Source: Plantibacter flavus (GTDB taxonomy: Bacteria; Actinomycetota; Actinomycetes; Actinomycetales; Microbacteriaceae). From it: a DNA stretch of 64,000 nucleotides. This document shows positions 58,560-64,000 of this stretch, piece after piece. The position numbers were made by a program, and so were the translations under genes. The notes under the pieces were generated by a model, which worked only from the letters and a program-made list of their open reading frames with translations, searched no databases and was not told where the DNA came from. The stretch is taken from NCBI RefSeq assembly GCF_900177615.1, contig NZ_FXAP01000004.1:186001-250000 (forward strand), in the 5' to 3' direction. Every line of letters begins with the position of its first letter. Position 1 is the stretch's first letter.

Positions 58560-58829
58560 CTACTCGGCGTCGAGGTCCGTCTCGAGGAGACCGGCGAGCT
58601 CGGCGAGCGCCTCGTCGGCACCCTCGCCCTCGGCGCGGAGGGTCACGACGTCGCCGTTGGTGGCGCCGAGGCTCATGATCGTGAGGATGCTCGAGGCGTC
58701 GAGCGGGCCCGAGTCGCCCAGCTCGATCGTGACGGGCACCGGCTGGCGCTTGACCGTCTCGATGAAGAGCTTGGCGGGGCGGGCGTGCAGCCCGACGCGG
58801 CTGGCGATGGTGGCTTGGCGTTCGGCCAT
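58560..58829 (-). CDS. ptsH: Phosphocarrier protein HPr
   Basis: 89 aa from ATG 58829 with AGAAGGAG upstream. Carries phosphate from enzyme I to the PTS enzyme II. The active-site histidine is His15 in RVGLHARPAKLF; SSILTIMSLGATNGDVVTLRAEG is the second conserved region. It is the last gene of the fructose operon, 79 bp after the enzyme II gene. Enzyme I is not in the window. Confidence 0.95.
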   Translation of the reverse strand: MAERQATIASRVGLHARPAKLFIETVKRQPVPVTIELGDSGPLDASSILTIMSLGATNGDVVTLRAEGEGADEALAELAGLLETDLDAE

Positions 58830-58908
58830 GGTGATGCTCCTTCTGCGGTTCGGTTGGTGCCGGCCAGACCAGTGGATCAGGTCAGGCTGTGGATCGGACG
58901 GGTACGGA

Positions 58909-60951
58909 TCAGACGGTCGCGGGCTCGGTGGCGACCGCGGGGGCTGCCGAGTCGGCACCCTCCACCGGCCGACGACGGGCGAACCGCTTGAGCAGGACGA
59001 CGGCGACCGCGGTGATGACGGTGCCGATCGCGACCGACAGGACGAACATCCCGATGTTGCCGATGGCGAAGAACACGAAGATGCCACCGTGCGGTGCCTG
59101 CGAGGTGACGCCGGTCGCCATGATGAGCGCACCGGTGGCGGCACCACCGAGGATCGACGCCGGGATGACGCGGAACAGGTCGGCTGCGGCGAACGGGATC
59201 GCGCCCTCGCTGATGAACGCGGCACCGAGCAGCCAGGCCGCCTTGCCGTTCTCCCGCTCGACCGCGGTGAACGAACGACGGCTGAGGACGGTCGAGGCGA
59301 GTGCCATCGCGAGCGGCGGCACCATGCCGGCGGCCATCACGGCGGCCATGATCTGCCACGGTGCCTGGTTGGCGAGCGTTCCCGCACCGAGACCGGCGAC
59401 GGCGAACGAGTACGCGACCTTGTTGACGGGGCCACCGAGGTCGAAGGCCATCATCGTGCCGAGGATCACGCCGAGCAGGATCGCGGAGACACCGGTGAGG
59501 CCAGAGAGCCAGGAGTTGAGCCCGCCCATGAGCGCGGCGATCGGGCCGCCGAGGACGAGGATCATGAGGCCGGACGCGACGATCGAGCCGATCAGCGGGA
59601 TGATCACCACGGGCATCAGCCCACGCAGCCACCGCGGCACGTTCAGGCGGCCGAGGCCGTAGGCGACACCACCGGCGAGCAGACCACCGACGAGTCCGCC
59701 GAGGAAGCCGGCGCTCATGAGGAGGGCGACCGCACCGGCGACGAACCCGGGTGCGATGCCCGGTCGGTCGGCGATGGCGTAGGCGATGTAGCCGGCGAGG
59801 GCCGGGACGAGGAACGCCATCGAGGCGTTGCCGATGGAGAACGCGACCGCACCGAGGTAGGCGCCGAGTCCACCGGCCGGCAGGTTCACGAGGCTGTTCT
59901 CGACGATGATCTTGCCGGCGTTCTCGGTGATGTCGTAGCCACCGAGGAGGAAGCCGAGCGCGATGAGCAGACCGCCACCCGCGACGAACGGGATCATGTA
60001 GCTGACACCGGTGAGCAGCCAGCGCTTGATCGACTGACCGACGTTGGCGTCCTTCTTGTCCGACGTCGACGCGGAGGCGTCACCAGCCGCCGCGGCGACC
60101 CGCGGGGCGTTCGGGTTCGAGATCGCGGCGACCGCGTCGTTGATGAGCTGCTCCGGGGCGTCGATGCCGCGCTTCACGGGAGCCTTGATGACGGGCTTGC
60201 CGGCGAAGCGGGTGACGTCGCGGACGTCCACGTCGACGGCGAAGATGACCGCCTGCGCCTTCGCGACGACGTCGGCGGGCAGCGGGGTCGCACCGGAGGC
60301 GCCCTGCGTCTCGACGTGCAGCTCGACACCGAGGCGCTTCGCGGTGGCGGCGAGCGAGTCGGCCGCCATGTAGGTGTGCGCGATGCCCGTCGCGCAGGAG
60401 GTGACCGCGATGAGCACGGGCCGTGCGGCCTGGTCGCCGGCCTCGACGGGAGCCGTCGCGGCGCGCTCGGCTGCGGGAGCCGCTGCCGGCTTGGGTGCGT
60501 CGCTGAGCGCACCATCGACGAGGGCGACCACCGCGGCGGCGTCGGGCGCCTCACGCAGCGAGGTCACGAACTCGGGCTTGATGAGCGAGCGGGCGAGCTT
60601 CGACAGCAGGGCGAGGTGCGCCTGGTCGGCGCCGTCCGGAGCCGCGATGAAGAAGAGGAGGTCGGCCGGGCCGTCGTCGGAACCGAAGTCGACGAGCGGC
60701 GAGACACGGGCCATCGCGAGCGTCGGCTCGGTGACGGCGGCGGAACGGCAGTGCGGGATCGCGATGCCGCCGGGGATGCCGGTGTCGGTCTTGCTCTCCC
60801 GCGCCCAGGCGTCGGCGAACAGGGCCTCGGTGTCGGTGGCACGGCCGGCGCGGACGACGAGCTCGGCGAGCGCGCGGATGACACCCGCGCGATCGGTGCC
60901 GAGGTCGGCGTCGAGGGCGACGAGCCCTGGGGTGATGAGTGGGGTGGACAT
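58909..60951 (-). CDS. fruA: PTS fructose transporter subunit IIABC
   Basis: 680 aa from ATG 60951 (MSTPLITPGLVALDADLG) with AGGAG upstream. EIIA (1-150) has the phospho-His67 in IPHCRS; EIIB (175-275) has the phospho-Cys186 in AVTSCATGIAHTYMA; EIIC (about 310-660) has nine or ten helices with ISEGAIPFA. It imports and phosphorylates fructose to fructose 1-phosphate. Between it and fruK is a short repeat (61001-61068). Confidence 0.95.
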   Translation of the reverse strand: MSTPLITPGLVALDADLGTDRAGVIRALAELVVRAGRATDTEALFADAWARESKTDTGIPGGIAIPHCRSAAVTEPTLAMARVSPLVDFGSDDGPADLLFFIAAPDGADQAHLALLSKLARSLIKPEFVTSLREAPDAAAVVALVDGALSDAPKPAAAPAAERAATAPVEAGDQAARPVLIAVTSCATGIAHTYMAADSLAATAKRLGVELHVETQGASGATPLPADVVAKAQAVIFAVDVDVRDVTRFAGKPVIKAPVKRGIDAPEQLINDAVAAISNPNAPRVAAAAGDASASTSDKKDANVGQSIKRWLLTGVSYMIPFVAGGGLLIALGFLLGGYDITENAGKIIVENSLVNLPAGGLGAYLGAVAFSIGNASMAFLVPALAGYIAYAIADRPGIAPGFVAGAVALLMSAGFLGGLVGGLLAGGVAYGLGRLNVPRWLRGLMPVVIIPLIGSIVASGLMILVLGGPIAALMGGLNSWLSGLTGVSAILLGVILGTMMAFDLGGPVNKVAYSFAVAGLGAGTLANQAPWQIMAAVMAAGMVPPLAMALASTVLSRRSFTAVERENGKAAWLLGAAFISEGAIPFAAADLFRVIPASILGGAATGALIMATGVTSQAPHGGIFVFFAIGNIGMFVLSVAIGTVITAVAVVLLKRFARRRPVEGADSAAPAVATEPATV

Positions 60952-61000
60952 CTGGGTTCTCCTTCGAAACGGATGCTGGTGCTTCGGGTGGTCGGGGCGG

Positions 61001-61068
61001 CCCTTCGACAAGCTCAGGGACCGGGGTGGGCGGTCAGGGACCGGGGTGGGCGGTCAGGGACCGGGGCG
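61001..61068. repeat. Interspersed repeat after fruK
   Basis: One cccttcgacaagctcaggg followed by three tandem ggtcagggaccggggtgggc units, directly after the fruK stop and before the fruA start. It lies inside an operon, as in the galactan importer. Confidence 0.8.
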
Positions 61069-61069
61069 G

Positions 61070-62071
61070 TCAGGGGGCGGAGGGGATCCGCTGCGGGAGC
61101 TGGACGACGTCGATGGCGGCGGCGTCCGTCCCGCTGAGCGCCGGCACGTCGCTGCCCGGGAGTGCCGCGGCTGCGGCTCCGTGGGCGACGGCCTGCGCGA
61201 GGCGTGCTGCAGGTGCGAGACCTGCGGTTCGGGCGATCAGGTAGCCGGCGAGGGAGGAGTCCCCCGCGCCGACGGTGCTGCGCGCGACGATCTTCGGGGC
61301 CCGGGCCGACCAAGCCGTGTCACCCTCCACCAGCACGGCGCCACGGGAGCCGAGGGTGACGAGGACGGCGGCGACCGGACCGGGTCGGTCCGCGGTGCCG
61401 ATGAGCGTGGCGGCGACGGATGCGGCGAGCGCCGGGTCGGCCTCGATCTCGTCGCCGGATGCGGTGCCGGTGAGTTCGGCGAGTTCGGCACCGTTCGGCT
61501 TGATGAGGTCGACGCGTTCGCCGGTGGCGGCGAAGGCGGCGAGGAGGGCGGCGAGCGGCTCCCCCGAGCTGTCGACGGCGACGAGCGGGCGGGTGCCGTC
61601 GGTGAGGGCGCGAGCGGCCCGGACGATCCGTGCGTAGAAGTCGGCGGGGAGACCGGGTGGCAGCGAGCCGGCGATGACGAGCCACTCGGCATTCGCGGCG
61701 GTACGGGCGGTCGCGTCGACCAGCCGCGCAGCGTCGTCCTCGGTGAGGAGCGGACCCGGCTCGTTGATCTTGGTGGTGGTGCCGTCGGGCTCGGTCAGCG
61801 TGATGTTGCGACGCACGGGCTGCCCGGTCGGGACGGCGAGGACGTCGACGCCCTGCGCGCGGAGCGACTCGATCATCGGGTCGGTCGATTCGCCGGGGAG
61901 GACGGCGACGGTCGCCAGCTCGGCGGCGGCGATGGCCCGCGAGACGTTGACGCCCTTGCCGCCCGGCTGCTCCCGGCTGGCGAGGGCGCGGAGGACCTCG
62001 CCGCGCTCGACGATGCCCGGGAGCTCCACCGTGTGGTCGAGCGAGGGGTTGGCGGTCAGGGTGATGATCAT
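61070..62071 (-). CDS. fruK: 1-phosphofructokinase
   Basis: 333 aa. Converts fructose 1-phosphate to fructose 1,6-bisphosphate. PfkB family: MIITLTANPSLDHTVEL, GGKGVNVSRAIAAAEL and STVGAGDSSLAGYLIA with the catalytic Asp. It overlaps the DeoR regulator by ATGA. The order regulator-kinase-IIABC-HPr is the usual fructose operon. Confidence 0.95.
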   Translation of the reverse strand: MIITLTANPSLDHTVELPGIVERGEVLRALASREQPGGKGVNVSRAIAAAELATVAVLPGESTDPMIESLRAQGVDVLAVPTGQPVRRNITLTEPDGTTTKINEPGPLLTEDDAARLVDATARTAANAEWLVIAGSLPPGLPADFYARIVRAARALTDGTRPLVAVDSSGEPLAALLAAFAATGERVDLIKPNGAELAELTGTASGDEIEADPALAASVAATLIGTADRPGPVAAVLVTLGSRGAVLVEGDTAWSARAPKIVARSTVGAGDSSLAGYLIARTAGLAPAARLAQAVAHGAAAAALPGSDVPALSGTDAAAIDVVQLPQRIPSAP

Positions 62072-62856
62072 GCGACGACCACCTCGACACCCGCAGCCTC
62101 GAGGGCGTCCCCGAGCGTCGTCGGAACGACCTCGTCGGTGATGACGGTGTCGATCTCGTCGAGGGCGGCGAAGCGGATGAGCGCTTCCTCACCGAGCTTG
62201 GCGGCGTCGGCGAGGACGACGGCCCGGCGCGAACCGCGGACGATCGCCGACTTCACGGCACCCTCGAGCTCGTCGGGCGTGCTCAGGCCGAAGTCGGCGC
62301 TGACCCCGTTGGCGCCGACGAAGGCGATGTCGGGACGGAACCGGCCGAGCTCGTCGACGGTGGTGCTGCCGACCGCCGCGCTCGTGATGCCACGGACGCG
62401 GCCACCGAGGAGGTGCAGTTCGACGTGGTCGCAGTGGTGGAGCGTCGCGGCGATCGGGACCGAGTTGGTGATGACCGTGAGCGTCTGGCCGGCGGTGGCC
62501 GGGCGCCAGGTGACGAGGAGGTCCGCGAGGTGGGCCGTGGTCGTCCCGGCGTCGATGACGATCGAGCCGCTGAACGTGGCCGGGATCAGCCGGAGGGCCG
62601 CACGGGCGATCGTCGCTTTCGCGTCGCTCCGCTGGCCCTGGCGATCGGCGAGACTGGCTTCCGCGACGGAGGCACGTGCTGCTGAGACGGCACCGCCGTG
62701 GACGCGGCGCAGGACACCCGAGGTTTCGAGCTGGTCGAGGTCGCGGCGGATCGTCTCGGCGGTGACGCCCAGCTCACGGGAGACATCGGCGACGGAGACC
62801 CGTCCGCTTGTCTTCACCCGGCTGGTGATGTGCTCGTGCCGCTCCGTCGCGTACAT
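62068..62856 (-). CDS. DeoR-family regulator of the fructose operon
   Basis: 262 aa from ATG 62856 (MYATERHEHITSRVKTSGRV). Winged HTH ISxRV...VSVADVSRELGVTAETIRRDLDQLE; effector domain with IVIDAGTTTAHLADLL and ALIRFAALDEIDTVITDE. It is autocoupled with fruK (4-bp overlap) and presumably represses the operon until fructose 1-phosphate binds. Direct repeats upstream may be its operator. Confidence 0.93.
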   Translation of the reverse strand: MYATERHEHITSRVKTSGRVSVADVSRELGVTAETIRRDLDQLETSGVLRRVHGGAVSAARASVAEASLADRQGQRSDAKATIARAALRLIPATFSGSIVIDAGTTTAHLADLLVTWRPATAGQTLTVITNSVPIAATLHHCDHVELHLLGGRVRGITSAAVGSTTVDELGRFRPDIAFVGANGVSADFGLSTPDELEGAVKSAIVRGSRRAVVLADAAKLGEEALIRFAALDEIDTVITDEVVPTTLGDALEAAGVEVVVA

Positions 62857-62907
62857 GCGTCGTCCTTGACCTTCGTTTCCGGTGTTGCAGGCTTGCAGTG
62901 CGAAGAA

Positions 62908-62936
62908 AGTATCACACAAACACAGAGAAACACAGA
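62908..62936 (-). promoter_or_regulatory. Candidate fru operon promoter and DeoR operator
   Basis: An A+T-rich patch holds two direct AAACACAGA units (62918-62926 and 62928-62936, 10-bp period) and, next to them, GATACT on the minus strand as a -10 box (62913-62908). Direct repeats are usual for DeoR-family operators. It lies 52 bp upstream of the regulator start. Confidence 0.45.
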
Positions 62937-62948
62937 TCCAGGTGCGTT

Positions 62949-63002
62949 CATTCGCCCATCTTTGGGCGAGGGAGCGTTCCCTCGCCCAAAAATGGGCGAA
63001 TG
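62949..63002. terminator. Long palindrome between HTTM gene and fru operon
   Basis: 25-bp arms (62949-62973 and 62978-63002) with one mismatch and a 4-nt loop. Each arm is itself a small palindrome (TCGCCCATCTTTGGGCGA). It shares the TCGCCCA units with the element at 42859-42915. It sits about 110 bp downstream of the HTTM gene and just upstream of the fru promoter. Confidence 0.75.
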
Positions 63003-63113
63003 TAAGGGGACCTCAGGGCGCGAGGGACGGAACCGGCAAAGGGGTGGCGGTCGGCGCAACCGTGGCGCCGACCGCCGGTTCGTCTCGCACCCGAACGCGC
63101 GAGACGGCTGTGG

Positions 63114-64000
63114 TCACGACGGCGAACCCGCCGACGTCGTGACGGATCTCTCGGTCCTCTGGCGCTCCGGCCGCAGCTGGCGGAGCACTCCCCCGGCGTG
63201 CGCCGCCCACCGACCGACGGCGACCCAGCTGCGGTCGCGGACGAAGAGGAGGTCGAGGGCGATCATCGCGAGCGAGAACGGCCACAGCCCGAGGAAGAGG
63301 CCGATGCCGAGGTGCATCAGGATCGTGAAACCGAGCGCGAGAATCCGCGTCGGTCGCCACAGGATCAGCACCGGGAACAGCAGCTGCACCCAGACGGACA
63401 GGAACGTGGCGACCCAGACGAACGGACCGACCTGCCAGGCGAGGTCGCTCAGCGCGGGGAACGGCCGGAACACGTCGAGGACGAGCGAGTAGTAGAACGC
63501 CGTGCCCTCGCGCCACTCGGGACCCATGAGCTTGTAGATGCCGGAGTTCACGTAGACGAGCATGATCTGGTACGCGCAGAGGAGGACCGCCGTGTTGTTG
63601 GCGGCGTTCGCGAGCCACGCCGGGATCGCGAACCGACCGCGCAGGATCGGCCGCAGCGCTCGTCCCCGCCGCTTGGTGAGCCACGCGTCGACCGACCAGT
63701 GACGCGACAGGTCCGCGAACACCAGGAACAGCAGCGTGATGCGGATGATCGTGTCGCCGCCGTTGGTCAGCACCGTGCTGTTGGTCGCGAGCCCCACCCA
63801 GAACACGAGCAGGACTGGCGTGACGAACCGGGTCTGCCAGCCGACGAGGAACAGCAGCCCGAGCACGATGAGGACCCCGTAGGCGAGGTCGAAGACGAAG
63901 GCGCTGTCCTTCGTGAAGACGAGCTCGAACAGCGGGAACCAGGCGCGGCGGTTCGCCTCCGGATCGACCCACTTCGACGCGACGCCCCAGAGGTAGTGGC
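63114..64000 (-). CDS. HTTM-domain membrane protein (5' end outside window)
   Basis: At least 295 codons, open to the window edge; the visible N-terminal part reads HYLWGVASKWVDPEANRR. Multiple transmembrane segments, the pattern YQIMLVYVNSGIYKLMGPEWREGTAFYYSL and FPALSDLAWQVGPFVWVATF are typical of the HTTM (vitamin K-dependent carboxylase-like) family in actinobacteria. Function in bacteria is unresolved; no epoxidase or partner is visible. The C-terminus is basic and soluble. Confidence 0.85.
   Translation of the reverse strand, partial: HYLWGVASKWVDPEANRRAWFPLFELVFTKDSAFVFDLAYGVLIVLGLLFLVGWQTRFVTPVLLVFWVGLATNSTVLTNGGDTIIRITLLFLVFADLSRHWSVDAWLTKRRGRALRPILRGRFAIPAWLANAANNTAVLLCAYQIMLVYVNSGIYKLMGPEWREGTAFYYSLVLDVFRPFPALSDLAWQVGPFVWVATFLSVWVQLLFPVLILWRPTRILALGFTILMHLGIGLFLGLWPFSLAMIALDLLFVRDRSWVAVGRWAAHAGGVLRQLRPERQRTERSVTTSAGSPS

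Overview
The window is GC-rich, tightly packed actinobacterial DNA. Gene content and order (holB, tmk and topA together; dnaX-recR next to lysC-asd; a tad pilus cluster; a 6C RNA beside acs), together with many short palindromic repeats, suggest a member of the Microbacteriaceae, probably plant- or soil-associated. The family is an inference from gene content, not from a database search.

Layout. 1-6.05 kb: a partial lipoprotein hydrolase, holB, tmk and topA (all minus), with a repeat array between tmk and holB. 5.8-10.3 kb: a small unknown gene and a tad pilus cluster (minus) interrupted by a PadR regulator/membrane-protein pair (plus). 10.4-14.95 kb: a LacI-controlled ribonucleoside operon (nucleoside hydrolase, MFS transporter, ribokinase). 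15-20.5 kb: a SatD pair, a 6C small RNA, acs, a DUF559-type protein framed by two near-identical hairpins, RidA and a tiny DUF4177-like gene. 20.6-26.8 kb: two tandem class A penicillin-binding proteins and a metallophosphoesterase. 26.8-33.4 kb: repeat array, tRNA-Pro, two duplicated surface proteins, a DUF4012 protein, VanZ, UDP-glucose dehydrogenase and thymidine kinase. 33.5-42.8 kb: mqo, an SGNH hydrolase, asd-lysC, GNAT, recR and dnaX. 42.9-58 kb: a plant-galactan locus (RCC1-GH43 fusion, GH35, sugar ABC importer, LacI, GH30). 58.5-62.9 kb: ptsH and the fructose PTS operon. 63.1-64 kb: the end of an HTTM-type membrane protein.

How it works together. The 43-58 kb locus reads as a system for type II (beta-1,3/1,6) galactan such as the glycan of arabinogalactan-proteins. 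A secreted, probably wall-anchored GH30 would cut beta-1,6-galactan, the GH43 part of the fusion would attack outside the cell, and a lipoprotein with two permeases would import the products. A cytoplasmic GH35 would then release galactose. Four copies of one 16-bp palindrome in two control regions mark the LacI regulon. No ATPase is encoded, so a shared sugar-importer ATPase is presumably used.

Most notable: an interspersed palindromic repeat (core CTGAGCCTGTCGAAG) fills intergenic gaps immediately downstream of stop codons, and has also expanded inside dnaX, where it is read in frame as a proline/glutamate-rich linker. Other points are the two-in-one RCC1/GH43 protein with an internal membrane anchor and second signal peptide, a segmental duplication that copied a surface-protein gene with the tail of its upstream neighbour, and a clear 6C RNA.
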